Assembly: GCF_003591655.1 (NCBI RefSeq)
Contig: NZ_QVRA01000006.1
Coordinates: 1-64,000 of the forward strand
Length of the DNA: 64,000 bases
From: Sphingobium terrigena
Lineage (GTDB): Bacteria; Pseudomonadota; Alphaproteobacteria; Sphingomonadales; Sphingomonadaceae
Reading direction: 5' to 3'
In this document: one piece after another, positions 7,358-15,427 of the stretch
How the letters are laid out: every line of letters starts with the position of its first letter
How positions within the stretch are numbered: position 1 is the first letter of the stretch
The notes under the pieces: generated by a model
Seen by the model: only the letters and a program-made list of their open reading frames with translations
Told to the model about the DNA's origin: nothing
Database searches by the model: none
Position numbers and translations under genes: made by a program

Positions 7358-7576
7358 ATGACTGTAGGATGTCCTCGTTGCGGCAGCACGGACTGCGCGT
7401 CCAACGCCTTTCCGAACATGCCCATCGCCACAATTGCCAACGGCGTCATTGCTGAACGCCAGCCCAACTGGCTGAAAGACCTGCTAAGCCGACTGACGTT
7501 ATGGGCTGGAATAAGCGCAGCCAATTGGCTGCGCCCACCCTGCAAATGCAATCATTGCGGCTTCACCTACGGATGA
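7358..7576 (+). CDS. Small zinc-ribbon protein
   Basis: 72 residues starting MTVGCPRCGS and ending CKCNHCGFTYG. Two CxxC knuckles flank a hydrophobic helix (LLSRLTLWAGISAANWL). The start at 7358 is supported by CAGGAG 7 nt upstream, the same leader pattern as the preceding zinc-ribbon gene. The two may be diverged paralogues. Its stop overlaps the next start by 4 nt. Confidence 0.65.
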   Translation: MTVGCPRCGSTDCASNAFPNMPIATIANGVIAERQPNWLKDLLSRLTLWAGISAANWLRPPCKCNHCGFTYG

Positions 7577-7767
7577 GCCGCGATTGGTTTGCGGAAGCCT
7601 TCGGTGCGACTGTCGATGATGTGAGAGCCAAGCTCATTGATGAAGGCTGGTTCTCACGTCGGTCGCCCGAACCGTGGAGCCGGGGCGATCTGGGTTGGTC
7701 GCGCGACGACCAGCCCAGATCCTCCACACCTGATGATCCCACCATGGAACGCGGCATCGACCGCTAG
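7573..7767 (+). CDS. Small hypothetical protein in the mobilization cluster
   Basis: 64 residues (MSRDWFAEAFGATVDDVRAKLIDEGWF...), chosen from the ATGA overlap with the upstream gene. Acidic/basic mix with an Arg/Asp/Ser-rich tail. No domain recognised. 12 nt separate it from the coupling protein gene, so it is probably co-transcribed with it. Confidence 0.5.
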   Translation: MSRDWFAEAFGATVDDVRAKLIDEGWFSRRSPEPWSRGDLGWSRDDQPRSSTPDDPTMERGIDR

Positions 7768-7779
7768 AAGGAGGCAGTC

Positions 7780-9390
7780 ATGGCCATGCGCGCCGGTGAC
7801 CTCGATACCCCTTTGTTCAATCTCGATAGCGATAGCGCCTACACTGTCCGCGACGCCTGCCAAGGCACGTTGATCCTCGGCGGCGTCGGCAGCGGCAAGA
7901 CTTCGGGCAGCGGTGCGACCATGGCCGCCGCTTTCCTCAAGGCGGGCATGGGCGGGCTGGTGCTGTGCGCCAAGCCCGAAGAAGCCGAGCTTTGGCGCGG
8001 CTATTGTGCCAAGTTTGACCGTAGCGGCTCGCTCATCGAATGCGACGGCACCAATATCCATCTCAACATGATGGCCTATGAGCTGGCCCGACAGGGCGGC
8101 GATGGCCTGAACTCGGTGGTGGAACTGCTAATGCGCGTGCTGGAAATCGCGCGCAACGCTAGCCCGTCGCCGGGCCGGGCGGGCGAACACTTCTGGGACG
8201 ACACGCTCCGCCAGATATTGCGCAACTCTATTCCTATCCTGTTCGCGGCAACCGGCACGGTCAGAATCTCTGACCTGCTGCGTTTCGTGCGTAGTGCGCC
8301 CTCTAGCCCCAGCGAGATGGCCGATCCTGAATGGCAAAAGCAGAGCTATTTCTTCCATGTGTTCCTGTTGGCAGCAGAACGGCTGCGCACCGGGCCGATC
8401 GTTGGATTTGACGATCAGGCCGGAGAGCGCGCCACCAGCTATTGGCAAAATGACTATGCGAAGCTGGACCCCAAGACCCGCGCCTCCGTGCAGCTTTCAC
8501 TGACGACAGCGCTTGACCGGTTCAATCACGGTTGGCTGGAACAGATGTTCTGCACGACTACGGATATCGTGCCGGAACTCTGCGCGCACGGCGTCATCCT
8601 GTTGCTCAATATGCCCGCCCTCACGAAGAATGAGGACGGCATCATTGCTCAGCAGATTGTCAAATATCTGTGGCAGCGGGCGATGCTGGCGCGCAATGCG
8701 CTGGAGCCGCCGCACCGGCAACGCCCTACCTTCCTGTGGGCGGATGAGGCGCAGTATTTCGTCAACAGCTATGATGCGGAGTTCCTCTCAACCTGCCGGG
8801 GATCGCGCATCTGCACCGTATTTTTGTCGCAGAGCTTGCCGACCTTCTATGCGAAAATCGGCGGCGAGAATGCCCATGACCGCACCCATCATTTGCTGGG
8901 TAATTTCGGCACCAAGGTATTCCACAATCCTGGTGGATGCAGCGAGACGGCGGATTGGGCAGCTCGGATCATCGGCAAGGGTATCCAATGGCGACGCAAT
9001 GAAAGTCGCTCGCAAGGCACCAGTAGCCAGTTCGGGTTCAACATGGGTGAAAATAGCAGCTGGGGCACAAACAGCAGCAGCGGTGGCAGCAGCAGCCATA
9101 ATAGCGGCGCAGGCGGCAGCAGCCATGGCGGTGGCAGTAACTGGAGCAGCGGGTCGTCGCGCGGTGGTGGCGACCAATGGGGGCGCAACCGCAGCAACGG
9201 CAGCAACCGTGGCCAGAGCTGGGGCGGCAGCGAAGTCAGCGACTGGCTTATCGAACCAGGCCAGTTCAGCCGGATGCTCAAAACCGGTGGCCCGCCCAAT
9301 GGCAATATCGTCTCCGCCGTCTGGTATCAGGCCGGGCGCATCTTTCCGGCCAGTGGCGGCAACGCCCTTCTGTTGGAATTCCGTCAATGA
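7780..9390 (+). CDS. VirD4/TraG-like type IV coupling ATPase
   Basis: 536 residues. Walker A is GGVGSGKTS at 34-42 and Walker B is FLWADEAQ at 318-325. The order of motifs and the final TraM-binding-like region (FLSQSLPTFYAKIGG... NFGTKVF) are those of conjugative coupling proteins, which hand the relaxase-DNA complex to a type IV secretion channel. Unlike classical VirD4 it has no N-terminal membrane helices. Residues 411-484 are an Ser/Gly/Asn-rich low-complexity insert. GGAGG precedes the ATG. The next gene, a membrane protein overlapping by 4 nt, could supply the membrane anchor. Confidence 0.85.
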   Translation: MAMRAGDLDTPLFNLDSDSAYTVRDACQGTLILGGVGSGKTSGSGATMAAAFLKAGMGGLVLCAKPEEAELWRGYCAKFDRSGSLIECDGTNIHLNMMAYELARQGGDGLNSVVELLMRVLEIARNASPSPGRAGEHFWDDTLRQILRNSIPILFAATGTVRISDLLRFVRSAPSSPSEMADPEWQKQSYFFHVFLLAAERLRTGPIVGFDDQAGERATSYWQNDYAKLDPKTRASVQLSLTTALDRFNHGWLEQMFCTTTDIVPELCAHGVILLLNMPALTKNEDGIIAQQIVKYLWQRAMLARNALEPPHRQRPTFLWADEAQYFVNSYDAEFLSTCRGSRICTVFLSQSLPTFYAKIGGENAHDRTHHLLGNFGTKVFHNPGGCSETADWAARIIGKGIQWRRNESRSQGTSSQFGFNMGENSSWGTNSSSGGSSSHNSGAGGSSHGGGSNWSSGSSRGGGDQWGRNRSNGSNRGQSWGGSEVSDWLIEPGQFSRMLKTGGPPNGNIVSAVWYQAGRIFPASGGNALLLEFRQ

Positions 9391-9923
9391 AACAGCCATC
9401 CCTCAAAACCCGCATCATCGGCTCGCCGCCAGTCGTGCTGCCCACGGTCGGGTTCTTCCTGTGGTCGGGCTACATGCTCCTGACGCAGGGCGATGAGATG
9501 TGGCCCATGGCGATCACGGCAACGCTGCTCGTCACATGGGTCATGCGCGCTCATGAACAGCGCGACGCCTACCTGACATGGAAGCGCGCATGGAATGCCA
9601 TGGCGGGGCAAACGCCACAACAGCGCAAGATCGCGAAGCCGATCACTGGCATTGTCGGCATCATCATGGTGTCGCTTTACCTTGTTGCCACCCTCGACCG
9701 GACGGACACGCAGACAGCCCTTGGCCTGTCAGTCGTGGGCATAATCGGCGCTTGCGCCATCTTCGCCGGTCGCAGCCTGTGGCGACGGCTGCGGAGACGT
9801 CGCGCCGCCAAGGCAGCGTTCGTGACGGTCTGCATACGCAGCCCGCTGTTGCCGGTGCCAACCCTGCAACAGGCTTACGCCGCCCTCCCAGCCCATTGCT
9901 GGGTCGTGCTGGGCGGACGCTGA
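9387..9923 (+). CDS. Membrane protein linked to the coupling ATPase
   Basis: 178 residues with about four hydrophobic segments (VVLPTVGFFLWSGYMLL, MAITATLLVTWVM, IVGIIMVSLYLVATL, LGLSVVGIIGACAIF) and a basic stretch SLWRRLRRRRAAK. It starts with an ATGA overlap on the VirD4-like gene. Because that protein lacks its own membrane helices, this one may provide the anchor (inference). No family name is recognised. Confidence 0.65.
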   Translation: MKQPSLKTRIIGSPPVVLPTVGFFLWSGYMLLTQGDEMWPMAITATLLVTWVMRAHEQRDAYLTWKRAWNAMAGQTPQQRKIAKPITGIVGIIMVSLYLVATLDRTDTQTALGLSVVGIIGACAIFAGRSLWRRLRRRRAAKAAFVTVCIRSPLLPVPTLQQAYAALPAHCWVVLGGR

Positions 9924-10138
9924 TATGGCCGCCCGCATCATGGTCGCCCATGGGGCAATCGGCTTCCGCAGGAACCATGGTGGCGTCGCCGCCATGCAAC
10001 CGTCGATTGCCCTTTGCGGGTGGTTTGGTCGCTGTCCAGCCACCCGCAAGGCGACCGTCGCCACCGCCCCCATGCGCGCTGGAAACAGTCAGTTTCCACG
10101 GCATTTTAGGAAATCGTTAACCACCTTTTCCCCCATAA

Positions 10139-10220
10139 TATCCTGCAAAAGGCCTCCCGCAGGGGTGCACGTTGTTCGCAACTTTAGCGGGCAACGTATC
10201 TGTGCACACTTAGGCCTTTT
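10139..10220. other. Candidate origin of transfer (oriT)
   Basis: The 343 nt between the membrane protein and the relaxase gene hold nested inverted repeats. AAAAGGCCT (10147-10155) pairs with AGGCCTTTT (10212-10220). Inside lie GTGCAC at 10165-10170 and 10202-10207, and GTTG/CAAC. Two nick-like motifs occur: TATCCTG/C at 10139-10146 (as in IncP and T-DNA borders) and, on the minus strand, TAAGTGTGCAC near 10201-10211, close to the RSF1010-type TAAGTGCGCC of MOBQ plasmids. Structure and position directly before a MOBQ relaxase support oriT; the exact nick is not decided. Confidence 0.55.
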
Positions 10221-10266
10221 TACTGACTTCGGGGAACGGGGAGAGATGACGACGGGGGACAGGTAG

Positions 10267-11241
10267 ATGGCGATCTTCTCCATGCGGATGCAGGTCATCA
10301 AGCGCAGCGCCGGGCGCAGTTCGGTCGCCGCCGCCGCCTACCGGGCGGGCGAGAAGCTGCACGATGAACGGCAGGACCTGATCCACGACTACCGCAACCG
10401 TGGCGGGGTCGAGCATAGCGAAATCCTCCTGCCTAAGGATGCCCCGGCATGGGTACAGGGCATCGACCGGCAGACCTTATGGAACGCGGTCGAATTCGGG
10501 GAAAAACGCAAGGACAGCCAAACTGCCCGCGAACTGCGCCTAACCCTGCCAAGGGAAATTCCGGCCGACCAGCGCGTCACGTTGGTGCGGGATTACGTCC
10601 TACGCAACTTCGTGTCCAAGGGCATGATTGCCGATGTCGCCTGGCACAACAAGGTCGCCAGCGACGGGCTGGAACAACCCCATGCCCATGTGATGCTCAC
10701 TATGCGACCGGCAGTCGAGCCGGGCGGCTGGGGCCAGAAGGTGCGCCACGATTGGGTGCCATGTCCGCAGGGGCGCACCCATGACGACGGCAGGCCGGTC
10801 ATGGTCGAGAGCAATGCCCAAAGCTGGAACTCGGCGGAATATTACGAGCGCTGCCGGGAGGACTGGGAGAACACGGCCAACGTCGCGCTGGCGCGGGTCG
10901 GGTCGGATCAGCGTATCGACCGGCGCAGTCTGTTGGAGCGCGGGCTGGCCCGGATGCCGGAGCCAGCTCTACGGCTGGCCTATTACCTTAAGGATTTGCG
11001 TGGGTCGCTGAAAGAGCGGTTCGGCCAGTTCCAGATGGCCAAACATTATCAAGCGGTAGAGAGACGCGCGAAAGCCGCATTCTCGCGGCTGGAGGAAGCG
11101 CCGACGCGGGCGGGTGACGCCGCCCGCAACTTCCAGCGCTTCTATGACTGGTTCGACCGGCAACTGGATCGCCTTGCCCCGACCCGCAACGGGCCGGAGC
11201 GCGAGCCGCCGCGAAACACCACCTTCGACATGGAGCGCTGA
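10267..11241 (+). CDS. MobA/MobL (MOBQ) relaxase
   Basis: 324 residues, essentially the relaxase domain alone. The opening RSAGRSSVAAAAYRAGEKLHDE carries the catalytic tyrosine Y25, and the metal-binding histidines are H127, H139 and H141 (QPHAHVML). This enzyme nicks oriT and leads the strand into the recipient. No helicase or primase domain follows. The ATG at 10267 follows a purine-rich leader. Together with the coupling ATPase and oriT-like segment it makes the element mobilizable; a full mating-pair formation set is not present in the window. Confidence 0.88.
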   Translation: MAIFSMRMQVIKRSAGRSSVAAAAYRAGEKLHDERQDLIHDYRNRGGVEHSEILLPKDAPAWVQGIDRQTLWNAVEFGEKRKDSQTARELRLTLPREIPADQRVTLVRDYVLRNFVSKGMIADVAWHNKVASDGLEQPHAHVMLTMRPAVEPGGWGQKVRHDWVPCPQGRTHDDGRPVMVESNAQSWNSAEYYERCREDWENTANVALARVGSDQRIDRRSLLERGLARMPEPALRLAYYLKDLRGSLKERFGQFQMAKHYQAVERRAKAAFSRLEEAPTRAGDAARNFQRFYDWFDRQLDRLAPTRNGPEREPPRNTTFDMER

Positions 11242-11243
11242 CT

Positions 11244-11750
11244 ATGACCGAGAACACCCCTTGGGAGCCAGACCGCCGGTTGGGCGGCAACTGGCGGTCA
11301 CTATTCGACCAGCCGCGTAGCAACGGACCAACACCGCCCGGTGAGCCAGCGTCGATGCCGCAGATGTTGGATGACGGGCCGACGGGCGACGAGGCCCAGA
11401 TCGATCCCAAACTATATCACCCGTGGATATTGCAGCGGGGCCGCTCTCGGCCATCCACAATGCTCGGTTTGCGCTGGTACGAAGCCAAGGCCGGTTTCTG
11501 GTCTGGCTGCGGGATGCCCTATTTCATGTTGCAAGCGGTGGAATATACTGGCGACCGGATGGTCAGCCTTGATTTCGGAACGCGGCAATTTGTGATCGAA
11601 GGGTGCGGTCTCGACGTGCTGGCGCGGCGGATCAAGGAAGGCAGCGCGCTGGCCGTGGTGGAATATGCGCCAGCAGTGTGGCCGCAGCGCCCGGAGAGGC
11701 CGATAGTCACGGCCATACGGCGGATGAACTCACGGGATATCCCCGGCTGA
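11244..11750 (+). CDS. Hypothetical protein downstream of the relaxase
   Basis: 168 residues, beginning MTENTPWEPDRRLGG. The N-terminal 60 residues are Pro/Gly-rich and likely flexible; the rest is mixed alpha/beta with no signal. It follows the relaxase by 2 nt and is probably co-transcribed. Not recognised; such genes often encode accessory mobilization proteins. Confidence 0.55.
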   Translation: MTENTPWEPDRRLGGNWRSLFDQPRSNGPTPPGEPASMPQMLDDGPTGDEAQIDPKLYHPWILQRGRSRPSTMLGLRWYEAKAGFWSGCGMPYFMLQAVEYTGDRMVSLDFGTRQFVIEGCGLDVLARRIKEGSALAVVEYAPAVWPQRPERPIVTAIRRMNSRDIPG

Positions 11751-11795
11751 TTATTTAGTTGCAAATGAAGAAATGAATTTGTAATATTATTCGCA

Positions 11796-12662
11796 GTGCA
11801 GCAAAAAACATCGCAGTGTGCCTTTTCCCTCATTGAACTCTCGATTGTTCTGGTCATCCTTGGTCTACTGACAGGTGGCATTCTGGCGGGACAGAGCCTT
11901 ATTCGTGCAAGTGAACTGAGGAGCTTGAATACTGATTTAAACAAATACTTAGCAGCGACATTAGTCTTCAGAGATAAATATTTTGCGATTCCGGGCGACA
12001 TGGCAAACGCGACTTCCTTCTGGGGAAGCCTTGGCAGCAACGGTGCCGATTCGGGTTGCCAGCTTTTAGCAGCAACCGCTGGTACGGCGACATGCAACGG
12101 CAATGGTAACGGTAGTCTTTTCCCCGCCTCCAATGTCGGTCCTTTAACAACATCCAGCCATGCAGAGATGGTAAGGTTCTGGCAGCATCTCGCCAATGCA
12201 GGACTGATCGAGGGACAATATACGGGCTACATCGCAGGCACTGCAAATACCGATAGGTTGCCGGGAGTTAATGTTCCTGCAGGAAAAATACCCAGCACCT
12301 ACTTTTATGCCGAAATCGGATTTGGCGCAGTCTGCTGTGATGCAAGCAGTACCTACAGTGCGGGCAGCACGACACGATATGCTGGCGACTACGGTAGAGG
12401 TGAGTTTTGGTTCAATACGCTCTCAGCATCATGGACGGCGTCGGGTAGTTTTGCATTAAAACCGGAAGAACTATGGAATGTTGACACCAAAATGGATGAT
12501 GGGAATCCGGCATATGGCAGGATTATTGCGATAAAAGGTAATGGAACAAATACGTTTTGTACTACTTCTGCTGGCATTTCACCTCCGGGAGACGCGAACT
12601 CATCTTACAAATTAGACAATTCTGCCAGAGACTGCGCCTTCTATTATACTAAGGCGTTCTGA
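11796..12662 (+). CDS. Orphan type IV prepilin-like protein
   Basis: 288 residues with a GTG start. The N-terminus has a class III prepilin signal, CAFSLIELSIVLVILGLL, with cleavage expected before F10 and the conserved glutamate at E14; the -1 residue is Ala rather than the usual Gly. After the hydrophobic spine come GDMANATSFWG and FWQHLANAGLIEGQY, typical of large pilin/pseudopilin globular domains, with several cysteine pairs. The gene is clearly AT-richer than its flanks and no pilus assembly genes are nearby, so processing would depend on a host prepilin peptidase. Could serve in adhesion or mating (inference). Confidence 0.8.
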   Translation: MQQKTSQCAFSLIELSIVLVILGLLTGGILAGQSLIRASELRSLNTDLNKYLAATLVFRDKYFAIPGDMANATSFWGSLGSNGADSGCQLLAATAGTATCNGNGNGSLFPASNVGPLTTSSHAEMVRFWQHLANAGLIEGQYTGYIAGTANTDRLPGVNVPAGKIPSTYFYAEIGFGAVCCDASSTYSAGSTTRYAGDYGRGEFWFNTLSASWTASGSFALKPEELWNVDTKMDDGNPAYGRIIAIKGNGTNTFCTTSAGISPPGDANSSYKLDNSARDCAFYYTKAF

Positions 12663-12748
12663 TCAATTTAATCCTGGACAATGCGTTCAAATAGAGCGCG
12701 ATCTTTACCTTAATAGACACATCGGCTTTCACGCCTAACTCTGCAGAC

Positions 12749-13336
12749 TCACCACATCCGCCTAGCCAGCGCTCGTTCCTCGTCGTCCCTGACCAAAGTA
12801 TAGACGCGGGTGGAATTGGGGTTGGCGTGGCCCAGCAGTCGCCCCACCAACGATTCCGGCAGACCAGAACCGATGCCGTGGCAACCGAACCCATGCCGAA
12901 ATCCCTTGGGCGTGGCTTGGGGGCCTTCGATCCCGGCGCGATCCATCAGTTTGCGGATGCGCCGCCAAGCGGTTTGCCTGCACCAGGGGAATAACGGGTC
13001 ATCCGGCCCCAAACCCAGCGAGGCGGCGAAGGCCGTCAACTCGCGTAGGAACGGGCGTGGCACGCGGACGGCACGAAAAACCGTGTGTCGGCGTTTCAGG
13101 GTACGGAAGATGATGCGGCCGGTTTCAGGATCGAGCCGCCGGAGCGTGATCTGCAATCCCTCGCTGCACCGGCAGCCGGTATAATAAAGCAGGTGGCAAA
13201 ACATCCGCGTTTGCCGACCATCCTTGGTTGATAAGGCGAGTAAGCATCGGGACTCGCTTTGCGTCAAATATTTCCGCTGTCCGTGGCCGTCGAACAGCGA
13301 CCCTTCGTTATACGTAGTCTGCCTTCTCTCCTGCAC
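12749..13336 (-). CDS. Short tyrosine recombinase
   Basis: About 195 residues, catalytic domain only. Visible tyrosine-recombinase parts: GCRCSEGLQ (first Arg), a basic beta-hairpin LKRRHTVFR, GFRHGFG (Arg box, with Lys where the first His is common), LLGHANPNSTRVYT (His and nucleophile Tyr). The GTG at 13336 has GGGAG 7 nt upstream and is preferred; an alternative start is at 13363. It lacks the N-terminal core-binding domain of phage integrases. Possibly a resolvase or a second integrase from an older insertion. Confidence 0.75.
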   Translation of the reverse strand: MQERRQTTYNEGSLFDGHGQRKYLTQSESRCLLALSTKDGRQTRMFCHLLYYTGCRCSEGLQITLRRLDPETGRIIFRTLKRRHTVFRAVRVPRPFLRELTAFAASLGLGPDDPLFPWCRQTAWRRIRKLMDRAGIEGPQATPKGFRHGFGCHGIGSGLPESLVGRLLGHANPNSTRVYTLVRDDEERALARRMW

Positions 13337-13470
13337 TGCCCACTCCCGCAACATTATGGGCAATAGGGTTGCGCGAATAAATTTTCGATCGTGCTCCAGT
13401 ACGCGCTATGATTAGCATGTGGGACACACGAGGGGGCTGCGAAGCCCGCGTGACGCGCTCTGAAAAATTA

Positions 13471-14733
13471 TTACTCTTTGGTCGAGTAGGGAGTTCCTAG
13501 GCGAATGGGGGTAGTACGCGAAAAGTCGAAGTGGAATGGCGCGAAGCATTGGCCAATTCTCAACAATGCCCCCCGTTCGCTATTTTCGCGGTCTTCATAA
13601 GTGGAGAGACCACTGGAAAACTCTTCAACATTGATCTTTCTAAAATCATCAGAAGAAAATCCATCAAATTTATATAAATCCGAATAAAAATCGATATTAC
13701 AGATATTCAAAGCTAATGATTTGTTAGCATATATATATAATAATGACTGATCAATATCACTCAAAGAAATACGATTACCTTTTGATGTAGTACTAATTTG
13801 CATGTGGAAATTAATATCTTTTGCATATCTTGAATGCAATATGAATCCAGAATCGCGCTTTATTACGTGATATTCATATTTGTTATAACATTCCGGATCT
13901 AAGTAGTATGGATTATCGGGCGTCATGTACAATTCTGCAGTTCTTAGCCAGAAAGAGCCACCTTGAGATAAATCTGAGGGTGGAGTTTCTTCGATCATTG
14001 AAAACTGATGGCCCACCAAATTACCTTTGGGGGTTTCATACAATAATCGAGCGTATAGTCTGATAGGTCTAACACTTGAAAGTGAGCAATCTTCTTTTAT
14101 CTTTATTGATATTTTAAGCGATTTAATGGGAAGGCTGTATTCATGAAGGAATTGAATTCTCTTCAGGAGTCGGTGGGTCTCGCCAAAGCCGTCAGCGATG
14201 ACGTCGTTGATTCTTTCACCCCACTTAGAAAAAAAGGCTGCTTGTTCGGCATCGGAAAGCGCGATTCCAAGATATTGAAATCGTATGGCGAGGCCATCCG
14301 GGCTATCCAGTGCCAGTCGCAATCTCTCACGGTCGAATATCTCACATACGTGAAAGCCGCTGGCATGCGCCGCTGAGATTGACCGCTCCCGCTCCATTCG
14401 CGTCAAGTTCACGTTCGTAAAAAAAACAAATACACTCGCACTCTTGAGAGACGCGGCGCGTTGTATATCATCAAGTAGCTTTTTTTTGATTTTTCTCTTG
14501 TCCTGCGCGTTGTCAGTTGCCTGGTTGAGAAAACCAACTGCACCTATAGCAGATTGACTCCCTTCGAACGTCGCAACAATGTCGGTACCTCCATCTGGAC
14601 CGCCACGCGGATGCTGAGGCGTAACACTACGAAACCGCCCATCTATCGAAAGAATCGCTGCACACAATTGTTCACGGTGAAGTTGATTCGCGTCGAGAAA
14701 GCCTTTGAGCTTTTCATCTGTTTCGTATGGCAT
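13471..14733 (-). CDS. Candidate defence nuclease (PD-(D/E)XK-like N-terminus)
   Basis: 420 residues, AT-rich. The N-terminal part carries HPRGGPDGGTDIVATF followed by AVGF, resembling the active-site strand pair of restriction-endonuclease-like folds, then DNAQDKRKIKKKLLDDI, a helix typical of the group. The rest (residues 200-420) is unrecognised and may bind DNA or a partner. It is alone, with opposite orientation and divergent composition, in a mobile region that also carries other defence genes. No partner methyltransferase is next to it. Function is inferred, not shown. Confidence 0.5.
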   Translation of the reverse strand: MPYETDEKLKGFLDANQLHREQLCAAILSIDGRFRSVTPQHPRGGPDGGTDIVATFEGSQSAIGAVGFLNQATDNAQDKRKIKKKLLDDIQRAASLKSASVFVFFTNVNLTRMERERSISAAHASGFHVCEIFDRERLRLALDSPDGLAIRFQYLGIALSDAEQAAFFSKWGERINDVIADGFGETHRLLKRIQFLHEYSLPIKSLKISIKIKEDCSLSSVRPIRLYARLLYETPKGNLVGHQFSMIEETPPSDLSQGGSFWLRTAELYMTPDNPYYLDPECYNKYEYHVIKRDSGFILHSRYAKDINFHMQISTTSKGNRISLSDIDQSLLYIYANKSLALNICNIDFYSDLYKFDGFSSDDFRKINVEEFSSGLSTYEDRENSERGALLRIGQCFAPFHFDFSRTTPIRLGTPYSTKE

Positions 14734-14926
14734 TTGACATTCGCCTTTCGACCATGGCGAACTTTGTGAGCCTCTAAGAATGGTTGCAAGGGGTTTGTTT
14801 ATGTGTTCACAACCAAGAAGATCGGAGATTTAAAGGTAAGTAGCTGATTATAAAGGAATCAGGGCGCAACAAAATTGCCCATAATGTTGCAAACGGGCAA
14901 AATCCGAGTCTCTGGAGGGTCGGATC

Positions 14927-15427
14927 ATGCGCGTTTGGGTCGGGGTCGTTGGCATCGCTTTTCTGGGCTTAGGTGGGGCCGCTCCCGCAAACCCTGGCAA
15001 GCTGGAAATCGACAGGGATATTTTGCTTCGTGATCTTTCGCGTGGTGAAGTCACCGAGCGGCGAATGGCCTGTGCCGCCGGCCAAGCGCCCGCTATGCGT
15101 GCGAGGATCAAATCGGTGGGGTGGGACACGCTTTCCGCAGGTCAATGGTGTGTGACGGTACTGACGCGCGCTGGACGCGATGGCACGCTGCGCTATGTGG
15201 CCTTGCGGGATGGGAAGGCAACGCCTGCCATCGCGTTCGATGCCGGATTTGTCACCGGCTACATAAAGCGCGAGGCGTTGCCAGCCGATGCGCCTGCCAT
15301 GATCACATTGCTGCCGATCGCCGACCGGTGCCTGGATCAAAAAGAAGCCGACAAGGATTTATGCGGGGCGGTTGGGCATATGTTAGGTGCCCGTGCGGCT
15401 AGCGGAGAACTGATCCCTATAGGTTAG
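14927..15427 (+). CDS. Secreted hypothetical protein
   Basis: 166 residues with an N-terminal signal peptide (MRVWVGVVGIAFLGLGGAAPA). Four cysteines in the mature part (MACAAG, WCVTV, DRCLD, DLCGAV) could form disulfides in the periplasm. GGAGG precedes the ATG. Its stop overlaps by 4 nt the stop of the convergent gene at 15424. No family recognised. Confidence 0.6.
   Translation: MRVWVGVVGIAFLGLGGAAPANPGKLEIDRDILLRDLSRGEVTERRMACAAGQAPAMRARIKSVGWDTLSAGQWCVTVLTRAGRDGTLRYVALRDGKATPAIAFDAGFVTGYIKREALPADAPAMITLLPIADRCLDQKEADKDLCGAVGHMLGARAASGELIPIG

Noticed and set aside
9925..10266. 113-codon plus-strand frame before the relaxase
   Set aside because: No recognisable protein character, and it covers the inverted repeats interpreted as oriT.
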